A stretch of DNA of 64,000 bases from Candidatus Bathyarchaeota archaeon (GCA_026014665.1 JAOZHX010000008.1:124001-188000), one strand, 5' to 3'; shown: positions 25,196 through 34,085, numbered from the stretch's first letter. The notes: generated from the sequence alone by a model not told the origin. Program-made: numbers and translations.

Positions 25196-25847
25196 CCCTA
25201 AATACATAATCTTGTTTATATCAATATGTACCTTAGTTTTGTTGTGTTTTGCATGTACGGCTTCAGCACAAACTACAGTAGTGAAAGCCGAGGCATCCAG
25301 CAACCAACCACACGTAGGCGAGACATTAACTGTTGAAATAAAAATCTCAAACGTGCAAAACCTGTTCGGTTTAGACGTCACCTTAAACTGGAACCCTTCT
25401 GTGCTTAAAGTCATCACTGCAACACCTCAGCTGGGTGTAGAATCTCACGCTGGGGGCGTTTTGCATGAATCAACAACTTATCCCATAGAAGTCGTTAACG
25501 ATGACGTTTCGCAATCAATCGGTGAATACCATCTTATGGCGACATCCACTGGTTCAACAACACCAGCATTCAGCGGAAGCGGAACCATAGCCACAATAAC
25601 CTTCAACGTAACAAACACTGGACCCACAGGCTTAACTTTAACATCAGAGCTCTCAGACAAAGCACCAGCAGATGGAAACGCAAACCTAATAGACCATACA
25701 GATACCGTAACCTCAGTCAACGCTATCCCAGAGTTCCCGCCACTCACAATCATGCTCTTGGTCGTAATCTTGGCAAGTGTTGTTCTGGCAGCTTCGATTA
25801 AAAGGCTAAGGTACGCGGCACCTTCATCTATAGTGAAATCCCGTTAA
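25185..25847 (+). CDS. Membrane-anchored cohesin-domain surface protein
   Basis: The 220-residue protein has a signal peptide (about 1-25, ending TASAQ), one cohesin-type domain (about 27-175) and a C-terminal sorting-like tail. The cohesin pattern is visible as HVGETLTVEIKISNVQNLFG, LDVTLNWNPSVLKV and GTIATITFNVT. The tail reads IPEFPPLTIML, a hydrophobic helix and KRLR, like archaeal PEF-type signals. Cohesins bind dockerins, and a dockerin protein is encoded nearby. GTG start, overlapping the previous gene. The Thr/Asn-rich surface suggests glycosylation. Confidence 0.75.
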   Translation: MKNNPKYIILFISICTLVLLCFACTASAQTTVVKAEASSNQPHVGETLTVEIKISNVQNLFGLDVTLNWNPSVLKVITATPQLGVESHAGGVLHESTTYPIEVVNDDVSQSIGEYHLMATSTGSTTPAFSGSGTIATITFNVTNTGPTGLTLTSELSDKAPADGNANLIDHTDTVTSVNAIPEFPPLTIMLLVVILASVVLAASIKRLRYAAPSSIVKSR

Positions 25848-25969
25848 CTTCTAATTTTTTTTGGTCTTTGCAGACTAAGGTCTGTTGATTAGCCTGTGCC
25901 AAAAACTTTGGTGTAATTTGACTTGCTAAGCAATATGCATAAAAACGATTTGAACCGATAAGAAGCATT

Positions 25970-26857
25970 ATGAAGAAACCGCTCGTAGCGCTCTGTGCAG
26001 TTGCTGTAATCTGTGGTCTTTTGGCGGTCTCGTTCCTGCTAAAGGTGCCCTCAGCTCCATCCAATGAACCTGAGCCAACTCTGCTAAACACCGCAAAACC
26101 CAGCGACCCAGCGATAGATCAAGCAGTTAAAAAAGCGATAACTTACCTACAGCATACCGATAACCCCGTAGGACTGTTAATGCTCAACGTAATCTACCGG
26201 CAATTTGGCATTGCAGAATTCAATGGTTCGCTTGAACGCTTTGACCAATTGCTTGCAGCCAAACCAGAACCCATGACACGACTATTTCGACGCATCGCCG
26301 ATTACAACAATTCGATAGTCCAACCTGAAGATTTTAATTCAGTAACCGACCAACTTGACCGCCTCACGATTCCTGCTCTCTACGCCGACCGAATGCCTCT
26401 GCCCAGCGATTACATATATAGATTATCAAACGCTATGGAAAGTGGGCTTCTTTATGCTAGGCAATCCACAAAAAATAGCGGCTGCTACCTACTTACACAT
26501 GCCCTATTGGCAACCATCTGGTTGCAGAACAACCATTACAACCTCGAACTGCCAGAGGACTTCCTGAGTTCACTATACCAAGCCAACGCAGCATTAATCT
26601 CCGACGGTTCACAAGTCAACGATATACAACTGGAAGCTGCCGCATTTCTTTACGAGGCAGGACAGGGCAACTTGGTAAACCCCATCTTTGTGCAAAACAT
26701 CCTTGGCGCTCAATTTTCTGATGGCGGCTGGGCTGTTTCGCAAGAAGCACCTTCTAACACGGATTGGCACCCTTCAGCCTTGGCACTTCTCATACTACTG
26801 CATGTACAAAATCCATACACATCGCTTCCGCCAATGATTGCCTCTACCCCAAGTTAA
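25970..26857 (+). CDS. Secreted helical protein with terpenoid-cyclase-like toroid
   Basis: The 295-residue protein has a signal or anchor helix (about 4-24), a Pro/Glu linker, then a helical domain. The segments KAITYLQHTDNPVG and NILGAQFSDGGWAVSQ and DWHPSALALLIL resemble repeats of alpha-toroid proteins (squalene-cyclase or prenyltransferase fold). The QDGGW-type motif is seen only once, and no DXDD acid motif is found, so it is unlikely to cyclise terpenes. A role as a binding domain outside the cell is possible. Unknown function; neighbours are surface proteins. Confidence 0.55.
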   Translation: MKKPLVALCAVAVICGLLAVSFLLKVPSAPSNEPEPTLLNTAKPSDPAIDQAVKKAITYLQHTDNPVGLLMLNVIYRQFGIAEFNGSLERFDQLLAAKPEPMTRLFRRIADYNNSIVQPEDFNSVTDQLDRLTIPALYADRMPLPSDYIYRLSNAMESGLLYARQSTKNSGCYLLTHALLATIWLQNNHYNLELPEDFLSSLYQANAALISDGSQVNDIQLEAAAFLYEAGQGNLVNPIFVQNILGAQFSDGGWAVSQEAPSNTDWHPSALALLILLHVQNPYTSLPPMIASTPS

Positions 26858-27093
26858 CTGTAGATTAATGTTTTAACGGGTTATGGTTAGGGGTTATGGA
26901 GGATGGTTCGTGTGTTGGCAGCCAATAGCCATCCGTCGTCGAGGAGAAAGGAGAAGGCTTCGAAAACGGAAATCGAACTTTGGCTTGGGCTGTGCCTTCA
27001 ACCTCGCCAATTCCTCCTACCGCTAACAAGGTTTACGCTGTGGTTTTGAGTTATAATGGTTATGAAGCAAAAAGCCGAACTGAAAATATGGAT

Positions 27094-27654
27094 TTAGCCT
27101 AACGTTAAAACGCCTTCGAGCACTGAGTGCTCGGAAACCTCAAGCTGCTTAGACAACCATAATTTTAGAATATTGGATAACTTGGGCAAAGGTCCACTGT
27201 AAGAAACTACTTGGTTTCCTTTGAGTGCATCAGCTTGGAAGATTTTTTCGTTCTCGCTATAGCTAAATGAGAGCGTTTGAGCCCTAAAAGCCAAAGTTAA
27301 AAAGTCTTCCCATTGCTTGCATCTAACAACAACTGGAAGCCCACCTTGCAAGGCTACAGGCGCTGATGACGCAACCATAGTAGTGGCTTGCTCTCTTGCC
27401 GCCATAGGCCACGCTTCTTTGGGGCCGCCTGATAGGCAGCTTACGAAATTTGCAACTTCTTTTTGCAAACCGTTTATTTTTTCTTCGAGCTTCTCCACTT
27501 TGCCGCTGAGCTCGCTTGCATCTCCCATTTGCTCAGTGACCGTTGCTAATTCGTTTATAAGTTTGTCTAAATCATGTTCATGCTCTTTGAGCACGTTTAC
27601 GATAAAGTCTAAAGCTTCTAAAGCTTCATCCTTTGATTGCGGATTCTTCGCCAT
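27094..27654 (-). CDS. Soluble coiled-coil protein, uncharacterised
   Basis: The 186-residue protein has an N-terminal coiled coil (about 10-70; DFIVNVLKEHEHDLD and ELSGKVEKLEEKINGL). The second domain of about 90 residues has VVVRCKQWEDFLTLAF and LKGNQVVSYSGPLPKLSNILK, an alpha/beta pattern that I cannot place. No membrane helix or signal is seen, so it is cytoplasmic. It may oligomerise through the coiled coil. It follows a 236-base gap in which a short open run (YAVVLSYNGYEAK) suggests nothing certain. Confidence 0.5.
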   Translation of the reverse strand: MAKNPQSKDEALEALDFIVNVLKEHEHDLDKLINELATVTEQMGDASELSGKVEKLEEKINGLQKEVANFVSCLSGGPKEAWPMAAREQATTMVASSAPVALQGGLPVVVRCKQWEDFLTLAFRAQTLSFSYSENEKIFQADALKGNQVVSYSGPLPKLSNILKLWLSKQLEVSEHSVLEGVLTLG

Positions 27655-27796
27655 TTCATCTACCCCCCAAACTCTGCCAAGTGATTATACGTGCTAAGTG
27701 TAAATAAAGCTAATGAATCGGAAAATAATATTTTCAGTAAAAAAATGGATATCAATAATCAAATTACAGACCAATGCAAAAGCCACTGAGCTTGTT

Positions 27797-28600
27797 TTAC
27801 CTCGAATTTTGAGACTTCCTGCGCTTGAAAACCCCAAAGCCAGCAGCAATCGATGCAAAAATCGCAGCAACCGCAATCCAGTAAACTGCCTCGCTGAATA
27901 ATACACTTGGCTGTGAGAGTGAATCGTTCGAATCAGGGCTTGGTTTTGATGTTTGATTTTGAGTTTGGTTTGTAGGCGGTGCAGGTGATTCTGTGGTACC
28001 TTGGTTATTCTCCAGTTGGGGCGGAGTTTGAGGTGGTTGTGTGGGCGATGGTTGGAAGTCGATATTGTCGGTTTGCGGCTGCGATTTCGTGATTGAATCT
28101 ATGTCAGTTGATTGTCCTCCGCTGATTTGTGTTGGGCTTACGCTTATTGAAGTAATCATGGCAATCCAAAGGTTGCCGTTTTCTCCTGGAACCACTAAAC
28201 GTAGGTTTTCGCTAAGGCTTTTGCCTTCAAATTCGTACGCTATGATGACGTCAGGTCTCAGCGCTGTTTCAATTGGTAGGATTACGCTATACCCATCCGC
28301 AGCAAAGAAGGAGATGGAACCAACCGACGAACTTACACCAACTTGGTTGAGCACATCTGAAACTTTGACTCCTCCCCAGTTTCCACTTGCAAGCAGGTTA
28401 CCATAGCAAGAGAGGGCAGCATTTACAACTGTTTTTGGCATAGCCATAAAAGTTTCATACGGCAAATCTACGGTTAAGCCGTCAAGGTTGGTGATTGGTA
28501 GTACCCCTGATGTGCTTTCAGCTCTGGCTAAGGCTGGCGAAGAAAGTAAGCTTATGGTGAGTGCTAATGTAATGAGCATGGATAATGCGATTTTGTTCAT
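27797..28600 (-). CDS. Membrane-anchored surface protein with molybdopterin-oxidoreductase-like domain
   Basis: The 267-residue protein has a signal peptide (about 1-28), one domain (about 30-155), a long Pro/Thr/Gln linker (about 165-230) and a C-terminal helix with RRRK. The domain follows the sulfite-oxidase-like (Mo-cofactor-binding) fold pattern: ALSCYGNLLASGNWGGVKVSDVL, FFAADGYSVILPIE and LRLVVPGENGNLW. The Cys in SCYGN sits where the molybdenum-ligating Cys of that family lies, but the domain is much smaller than a full enzyme. It may be a cofactor-free binding relative. The signal peptide is Sec-type, not Tat, which argues against a bound folded cofactor. Confidence 0.6.
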   Translation of the reverse strand: MNKIALSMLITLALTISLLSSPALARAESTSGVLPITNLDGLTVDLPYETFMAMPKTVVNAALSCYGNLLASGNWGGVKVSDVLNQVGVSSSVGSISFFAADGYSVILPIETALRPDVIIAYEFEGKSLSENLRLVVPGENGNLWIAMITSISVSPTQISGGQSTDIDSITKSQPQTDNIDFQPSPTQPPQTPPQLENNQGTTESPAPPTNQTQNQTSKPSPDSNDSLSQPSVLFSEAVYWIAVAAIFASIAAGFGVFKRRKSQNSR

Positions 28601-28713
28601 TTCCTGTTTCCTTATGTTACAATTATATGACGCATGTCATACTCTTAAGTTTTCCCACCCCCAACCAAAAAACCCCTAACCCCACGCAAAAAGCAATGTT
28701 TGACAAATCAAGA

Positions 28714-29850
28714 CTAAAGTTGCTTTAACTGCCCTCTAAAGACCTCTCTTACTTCCTCAACAACGCCTTCAAAGTCGCTACCAGCTAGAACATTATCGAA
28801 GTAGCCCTTTAACTCGTCAACGTTCATTTTAAACTTAGTTTCACTCGCTAGACCCATCAAAGTGGTTTCCAAGGCTGCACTCTCATTTTTGCTGTCTCTT
28901 TCACCAACAACTCTACCAAGCAAAAGGTCGTTGAGCATATAGTAAGCCGAAATGACTGCTTTGGTGTCTTTAAAGTTTGGATGAGTCTCCGCTATGTCGT
29001 CTTCAGGGCTCAACCCATTGAAGTACCCATATATCGAGTTTAGCACGCTTAGAGTTTCTTTTGTCGTCTCTTTGGGCTCCTGTTCTTTTATGGCTGCATG
29101 AACCTGTGAAAAATCCAGGTTAAAGGGCACGATGGTTGGTCCTGCAAAATTCAAGCCCTTCCCTAAGCCGTTAGCATAGCTTTCAATACGGTTCCAGTTT
29201 ATCCGCTTAACCTGCAAAGCCATAAGAATATCAAATGATAAATCCACAACGTTGATTGATGCGTTAATAGCTCCGGTTAGGTCATTCTTTCTCAGGAGCG
29301 CTTTCTGTTCCCTTTCCAACGCCTTCTTACGCTCCTCAAGTAGGGATATAATTTGGTCACGTAATTTAACAAACGATTCATTTTTTTTCTTATAAGCAAA
29401 TGAGTCAGCGAATTCTTGCCAAGAGATGCTTATCTGGCTTTCTGCCAATTCCATTGCTTGAATTTCGTAAACGGGAATCCGTTTGATGGGAAACCAACGT
29501 TTCCTAAAAAGACCCTTCCTGACACTAAACTCTACATTATCACCCACCACTTCAGCTTTTTCAATTCGAATGGGCTTTAGCTTAGGTTTTGGCTTAGCTT
29601 GAAGCAAAGGTTTCTGGTCAGGTATCCGCTGTGCCTCGGTAGGCTGCGCCGTTTGAGCAGGTCTGTTTTTTAGGTCTATTTTATGTAAGTAGAAACCAAT
29701 CAGGATGCCTTCTAAGATTAGAACTGGAATAAGAACCATCAGGTAATTGTAAGGATACGAAGCAAGGTCTGATAGGGAGAACGCCGCAGTTAAAGGCAAA
29801 GCTGCATAACTAATCTCCTGTTTGACCTTTGACTGAACCTGTTTTTTCAT
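28714..29850 (-). CDS. Membrane-anchored protein of unknown function
   Basis: The 378-residue protein begins with a short basic segment, an internal hydrophobic helix (about 40-63), a K/P/Q-rich linker (about 68-95) and a large helical cytoplasmic domain. A small beta segment, KAEVVGDNVEFSVRKGLFRKRWFPIK, is followed by a coiled coil (SLLEERKKALEREQKALLRKN). I recognise no family. The ATG at 29850 is chosen because GAGG lies 5 bases upstream. An ATG 18 codons earlier has no such site. It is divergent from the gene at 30014. Confidence 0.5.
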   Translation of the reverse strand: MKKQVQSKVKQEISYAALPLTAAFSLSDLASYPYNYLMVLIPVLILEGILIGFYLHKIDLKNRPAQTAQPTEAQRIPDQKPLLQAKPKPKLKPIRIEKAEVVGDNVEFSVRKGLFRKRWFPIKRIPVYEIQAMELAESQISISWQEFADSFAYKKKNESFVKLRDQIISLLEERKKALEREQKALLRKNDLTGAINASINVVDLSFDILMALQVKRINWNRIESYANGLGKGLNFAGPTIVPFNLDFSQVHAAIKEQEPKETTKETLSVLNSIYGYFNGLSPEDDIAETHPNFKDTKAVISAYYMLNDLLLGRVVGERDSKNESAALETTLMGLASETKFKMNVDELKGYFDNVLAGSDFEGVVEEVREVFRGQLKQL

Positions 29851-29964
29851 TGTGCCTCTATCACATATCGAATTATTAGGTTTATAAGATTGATGCATCA
29901 TCAAGCATTAACACACCACCTACATAATCTCATATGAGTCCATTTACATCAACAGCTTGGCATC

Positions 29965-30000
29965 TTTTCCAAAGCACTTTTGGAAAAAAACATAAATACA
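29965..30000 (+). promoter_or_regulatory. 9-bp inverted repeat next to a TATA-like box
   Basis: TTTTCCAAA (29965-29973) and TTTGGAAAA (29979-29987) are perfect inverted copies around GCACT. CATAAATACA (29991-30000), a TATA-like element, follows 3 bases later. A regulator bound here would overlap the TFB/TBP site of the gene at 30014, so it may be an operator. The assignment rests on symmetry and position only. Confidence 0.45.
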
Positions 30001-30013
30001 AATTGGTCAACTT

Positions 30014-30652
30014 ATGTTCATGAAAAGCCAGCAAGTATGCTTTGGAATAATTTTTTTGCTTGTAGTTAGCGGATGTTTGGTTTCTTTAGCTAGCTGCCAA
30101 GAGGAGTCGCCGTCGCCAGAACCTACAATGCAACCTACAACCGTAACGCTAAACAGTCCTTTGAGCGGTAGCACCAGCTCTACCTTTAATGTAACGTTTA
30201 GCTACACTCCCAGCAAAGATGAATCAGAAACTTTCGTCAGTGCATCATTGATAGTCAACGGTTCCATAGTCGCCACTAACCAGGCCGCTATAAACAACGG
30301 TGTCCAAAACAGTATCACTTACACATTTACCTCGAACGGCACCTACATTTGGAACATACAAGTGCAAACCAGCACAAGCACTGTTACTGCTTCCTCAGAC
30401 AACACACTCATAGTTAATGTCATCGTAGAACCTGAACCCACCCCGACACCCACACCAACACCAACCGCAACACCAACGCCTACGCCGACAGCTACGCCAA
30501 CACCAACATCAACGCCCACTCCAACAACCACCTCGGAACCTACCGAGCAAGCCTTAAACATAGACCCTTGGGCTGTGGTTATAGTTGTATTGTTGATTTT
30601 AGCTATCGTTTTAGCTGTTCTTGTGGTTTATTTACGCCATGAATCCCGCTAG
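30014..30652 (+). CDS. Secreted, Thr/Pro-rich, membrane-anchored surface protein
   Basis: The 212-residue protein has a signal peptide (about 1-30), an Ig-like or fibronectin-like beta domain (TLNSPLSGSTSSTFNVTFSY to IWNIQVQTS), a TP/TA/TS repeat linker (about 140-173) and a C-terminal membrane helix (about 182-206). The Thr/Pro linker resembles a cell-surface stalk and would be heavily O-glycosylated. It may act as an adhesin; no binding partner is shown. The TATA-like box and inverted repeat lie just upstream. Confidence 0.6.
   Translation: MFMKSQQVCFGIIFLLVVSGCLVSLASCQEESPSPEPTMQPTTVTLNSPLSGSTSSTFNVTFSYTPSKDESETFVSASLIVNGSIVATNQAAINNGVQNSITYTFTSNGTYIWNIQVQTSTSTVTASSDNTLIVNVIVEPEPTPTPTPTPTATPTPTPTATPTPTSTPTPTTTSEPTEQALNIDPWAVVIVVLLILAIVLAVLVVYLRHESR
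30438..30533 (+). repeat. Degenerate CCNACN tandem repeat coding a Thr-Pro stalk
   Basis: About 96 bases of 6-base units, mostly ACACCAACN or CCGACACCC variants, encode alternating Thr and Pro with Ala and Ser variants. It forms the linker between the surface domain and the membrane helix of the protein at 30014. Such repeats change length by slippage, so unit number may vary between strains. Confidence 0.7.
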
Positions 30653-30714
30653 GAACTGATGGGTCTCTAACAGCTTTGTATCAAGTGATAATTTTTTGCT
30701 CAGCCATAGCGAGG

Positions 30715-31728
30715 TTATTTGCATTTCTCTCCATAGCCAACCCTGAGCTTATCCACATCCACCTTCTTCGGCAAAGGCACGGTAATGGATCTATCAAGCG
30801 CTACTTTCCCGAAGCGCACAGTAACCTCGCCAGTTTTCGCATCAGAATAGAAGGCGGTTAATTGCGCTGCCGTTTGAATGGCTGGCTTGTTTTTCGGTCC
30901 CTTTAGGAGTGTTATTGGCCCAGCAATGATGGGTAACTCAAAATAGTAATCAGAAACGGATTTATGGTCTCTCAAAAACTTATTCTCTGACTCATTTCTG
31001 CCAACAATGAACGTGTTCTTATCGATTCGAAAATGTCTGCCAACTCGGAGCAAAGCCAAATCTGATGCTGAAACCCGTCGTTTATGTGACAAAAGGTCCC
31101 GAAGTTTTTTAGCATACTCTTCGCAGGTCAGGAGGCAACCGCCTGCAGGTGACGGATAAACATTGATTCCGTATTCTTTGGCAAGTGCAATTTGGGGTTT
31201 CCGTGACCTTCCCTTAATGCTTAAAAGCTTAGTTCGGTCGACTAACCCCTTCTTCTCTGCAACCGTTTCAGGGAGCAACTTTGCCGACAACGGACGCAGC
31301 AACTTTCCTTCCAGCCCAGCTTCCTTTTCAATCGACTTTAAAGCTGGATAATTCTGGGACATCGGGCGTTCACCCAAAACTTCGCCTGTAAAGAGAAAGT
31401 CCGCGCCAATTTCTTTTGCGTATGCTTTAGCTTTTTTTAGGATGAAGATTTTGCAGTCAACACAGGGGTTGAGGTTTTTACCATATCCATGCTTAGGCTT
31501 ACGCAGCATCCGCAAATAGTCCGCATCAACACTGAGAACTTTCAAAGGTACCCCTAGCTGTTCTGCACTTTTTTCAGCTTCAGTTTTGCCGCCTTCTTTT
31601 GGGATACCGAAGGGCGTTTTAACATTGAAAGCAATCACCTCAATACCTTGGCGGCGAATAAGTTCTGTGGCAAGGATGCTGTCTAAGCCGCCAGAAAACA
31701 AACTAACTGCTTTAACATTTCGAGTCAT
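30715..31728 (-). CDS. PP-loop ATPase, tRNA-thiolase-like (MnmA/ThiI group)
   Basis: The 337-residue protein has the PP-loop SGGLDS (about 12-17) for ATP-dependent adenylation, then FNVKTPFG. It has the paired Cys of NPCVDCKIFILKKA and GGCLLTC, positions where related thiolases carry catalytic Cys. A C-terminal beta-rich segment (about 240-330) follows. The pattern fits enzymes that put sulfur on tRNA uridine. Which base is modified is not known. The ATG at 31728 is preferred because the 15 residues before it are not conserved in type. Downstream of it lies an intergenic stretch leading to the surface protein gene. Confidence 0.68.
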   Translation of the reverse strand: MTRNVKAVSLFSGGLDSILATELIRRQGIEVIAFNVKTPFGIPKEGGKTEAEKSAEQLGVPLKVLSVDADYLRMLRKPKHGYGKNLNPCVDCKIFILKKAKAYAKEIGADFLFTGEVLGERPMSQNYPALKSIEKEAGLEGKLLRPLSAKLLPETVAEKKGLVDRTKLLSIKGRSRKPQIALAKEYGINVYPSPAGGCLLTCEEYAKKLRDLLSHKRRVSASDLALLRVGRHFRIDKNTFIVGRNESENKFLRDHKSVSDYYFELPIIAGPITLLKGPKNKPAIQTAAQLTAFYSDAKTGEVTVRFGKVALDRSITVPLPKKVDVDKLRVGYGEKCK

Positions 31729-31842
31729 AACGCAGAATAACTCCAACGTACGAAAATAATAAGTTACCTGCAAATAAAAGAACAGACTTATCTGCGGACT
31801 CAGAAATAATTCTTAATTACCACCATACCAACATCAAAAGGC

Positions 31843-32715
31843 ATGATTGGCATAGCTTTGGCTTTGCTCTCCGCTGCAACCTCTGCGATATCTGTGGTTT
31901 TAGTGAGGCGGCATTCTGCTCAATCGAGCACTTTAAACATAAGTCTAATAATCAGCACAGTAGGGTTGCTCCTCCTTTGGCCCATCGCCCTTTTCCTCAC
32001 AGACTTCACTGAGCTAAATCTCTTAAGTTTAGCCGTTTTTGCAATGAGTGGAATATTAACTCCCGGTTTAGTACGGCTTCTTTACTATCAAGGCATGAAA
32101 AAACTCGGCACACCTGTCAACTCCTCCCTTTATGCAACTTACCCCATCTACACCTCGCTTTTAGCCCACGTATTTTTAATGGAGATTTTTACAAGCGTAA
32201 ACTGGCTAGGGATACTGCTAGTTTTCTTTGCCGCCCTCTCGGTCGAATGGAGTGCACGCGAAATAACCTTAGATGGCTTCCGCCAAAGGAGAAACCTGCT
32301 TTTCCCGATTATCGGCGGATTAACCCTTGGAATCGGTAGCCTCTTACGCAAATTTGCCCTCGAACTTTTTAACGCGCCAGTCTTCGGAGTGGCTGTAGCT
32401 TATACATTCTCGCTGATCCCCTACTTATTGATATTCCTTTCATCGAATGGGACGCGTAAAGACTTGGCAATTAAACGGGATTTGCGGTTGTTTTGGGCTG
32501 CCGGCATCGGCCAAGCCGTCACATGGGTTTTGGCATTTTACGCTTTAAGCTTTGAACAGGTCTCCATCGTTACTCCCCTTATATCGACAGAGCCCGTTTT
32601 TGTGGCAATTTTTGCTTTTCTCTATCTACGAAAGATCGAGCAGCTTTCTCCCAAACTATTCGCCAGTATAATTCTCACCGTCGCCGGTGTCATACTCGTC
32701 ACTGCAAACATATAG
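31843..32715 (+). CDS. EamA/DMT-family transporter
   Basis: The 290-residue protein has ten transmembrane helices in two five-helix EamA repeats, the drug/metabolite transporter pattern: GIALALLSAATSAISVVLVR starts the first and FPIIGGLTLGIGSLLRKFAL the second. PVNSSLYATYPIYTSL and VSIVTPLISTEPVFVAIFAF close each half, with the Pro-rich turns of the family. It moves small metabolites across the membrane, probably by exchange or export. Substrate is unknown. It is divergent from the PP-loop gene. Confidence 0.85.
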   Translation: MIGIALALLSAATSAISVVLVRRHSAQSSTLNISLIISTVGLLLLWPIALFLTDFTELNLLSLAVFAMSGILTPGLVRLLYYQGMKKLGTPVNSSLYATYPIYTSLLAHVFLMEIFTSVNWLGILLVFFAALSVEWSAREITLDGFRQRRNLLFPIIGGLTLGIGSLLRKFALELFNAPVFGVAVAYTFSLIPYLLIFLSSNGTRKDLAIKRDLRLFWAAGIGQAVTWVLAFYALSFEQVSIVTPLISTEPVFVAIFAFLYLRKIEQLSPKLFASIILTVAGVILVTANI

Positions 32716-32802
32716 TTTTTATTCAAACAAACGAACAACTGATTTTTGAATCCGAAATCTTTATTTTCCCAGCGTATTTTAACCTTTTGAAGGCTTTTTA
32801 GA

Positions 32803-33177
32803 ATGAAAGTTAATCACATTATGATTAAAGACTTTGTTACCTTAAAAAAAGATGAGACAATAAAAGAATGTATTGATGCAATGTTCGAAAAGCATGTTGG
32901 GTCTGTTGTTATAACAACTGCCGAGCGGGAAATCGAAGGCATATTTACTGAACGAGACGTTATAAGAGTTGTCTCCCAAGGCATACCGTTGGATACACCT
33001 ATCGAGAAAGTGATGACCAAAAATGTCTACACTGTTTCCGAAGATGCAGCCTTCAGGGATGCCAAGCACATCATTCTTGATCGTAAGGTAAGACACCTAC
33101 CAGTAACAGATTCAGATGGAAAAATAGTCGGATTACTATCTATTAGACAATTGTATGAAGAGCTTTTCGAAATGTAA
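32803..33177 (+). CDS. CBS-pair protein, copy 1
   Basis: The 124-residue protein is two CBS motifs (about 7-60 and 68-123). The first carries KDFVTLKKDETIKECIDAMF and GIFTERDVIRVVSQG; the second VYTVSEDAAFRDAKHIILD and GLLSIRQLYEEL. CBS pairs bind adenosine nucleotides such as AMP, ATP or SAM. The GH130 gene starts two bases after its stop codon, so the two are coupled and the CBS protein may report energy status to that enzyme; this is inference. Confidence 0.88.
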   Translation: MKVNHIMIKDFVTLKKDETIKECIDAMFEKHVGSVVITTAEREIEGIFTERDVIRVVSQGIPLDTPIEKVMTKNVYTVSEDAAFRDAKHIILDRKVRHLPVTDSDGKIVGLLSIRQLYEELFEM

Positions 33178-33179
33178 AC

Positions 33180-34085
33180 GTGACAATTTCTATGAAGCGG
33201 TTTGAAGGTAATCCAATACTTAAGCCAGATGGCAAACACGATTGGGAATCACGAACAGTTTCCAATGCAGCAGCCATATTGCTTGATAAACAAATTCATC
33301 TTCTCTATCGTGCAATGGGTAACGATAACATTTCACGCATTGGCTATGCTGTTACTACAGATGGCTATAACATAGACGAGCGTGCGCCTGATCCTGCTTT
33401 TAGCCCCATAATGGAAGCTGAGAATGCTGGATGTGAAGACCCACGGTTAACGGTGTTGGGCGATTCGCTGATTATGACCTATGTGGCTTATGGCCAGTAT
33501 GCCTATCATAAGGTTTACCAGGTTGCTTTAACTTCAATTCCCATAACAAACTTTTTAGCAAGACAATGGATATGGGGTGAAAGGCGCTTATGCATGCCTG
33601 GCATCCGCAATAAAGACGCAATTGTTTTTCCTAAGAAAATCAACGACGAATACATCATGTTCCTTCGTTTTGATCCCGATATTTGTATTGCTCGATCCAA
33701 CGACCTTAATCTTTGGTATAAGCTTGAATTTGTTATGGGACCGCGGTTGGACAGTTGGGATTCATTTAAAGTTGGAGCAACTGGCTTACCAATTGAACTC
33801 AACGAAGGCTGGCTTTTTATCTATCATGGCGTCAACTATTCGAATGTCTATTGTCTTGGTGTAGCTTTGCTTGATAAGGAAAGACCTGAGCAGGTTATTT
33901 ATCGTGGCAAGGAACCGATTCTTACTCCTGAAAAAGATTATGAACGTTTAGGCAAGGTTCAAAATGTAGTTTTCAGTTGCGGAAACGTGTTGATTGACGA
34001 TAAAGTGCTCGTTTATTACGGTGGCGCTGATAGCGTCTTATGTGTTGCTACCTACGACCTTGCAGAGCTATTGCCTAAAAAATGA
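33180..34085 (+). CDS. Glycoside hydrolase family 130 phosphorylase-like protein
   Basis: The 301-residue five-bladed propeller matches GH130: RFEGNPILKP at the start, AGCEDPRLT with Asp (about D87) of the conserved EDPR motif, and FPKKINDEYIMFLR and HGVNYSNVYCLGVALLD later. Members phosphorolyse beta-mannosides or related sugars, releasing mannose 1-phosphate. The exact sugar cannot be told. GTG at 33180 gives four extra residues; ATG at 33192 is an alternative. Coupled to the upstream CBS gene. It fits a heterotroph that uses mannan oligosaccharides or remodels its own glycans. Confidence 0.85.
   Translation: MTISMKRFEGNPILKPDGKHDWESRTVSNAAAILLDKQIHLLYRAMGNDNISRIGYAVTTDGYNIDERAPDPAFSPIMEAENAGCEDPRLTVLGDSLIMTYVAYGQYAYHKVYQVALTSIPITNFLARQWIWGERRLCMPGIRNKDAIVFPKKINDEYIMFLRFDPDICIARSNDLNLWYKLEFVMGPRLDSWDSFKVGATGLPIELNEGWLFIYHGVNYSNVYCLGVALLDKERPEQVIYRGKEPILTPEKDYERLGKVQNVVFSCGNVLIDDKVLVYYGGADSVLCVATYDLAELLPKK

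Noticed and set aside
26858..27093. A + strand run containing YAVVLSYNGYEAK
   Set aside because: The frame is short, lacks a start and has no recognised match.
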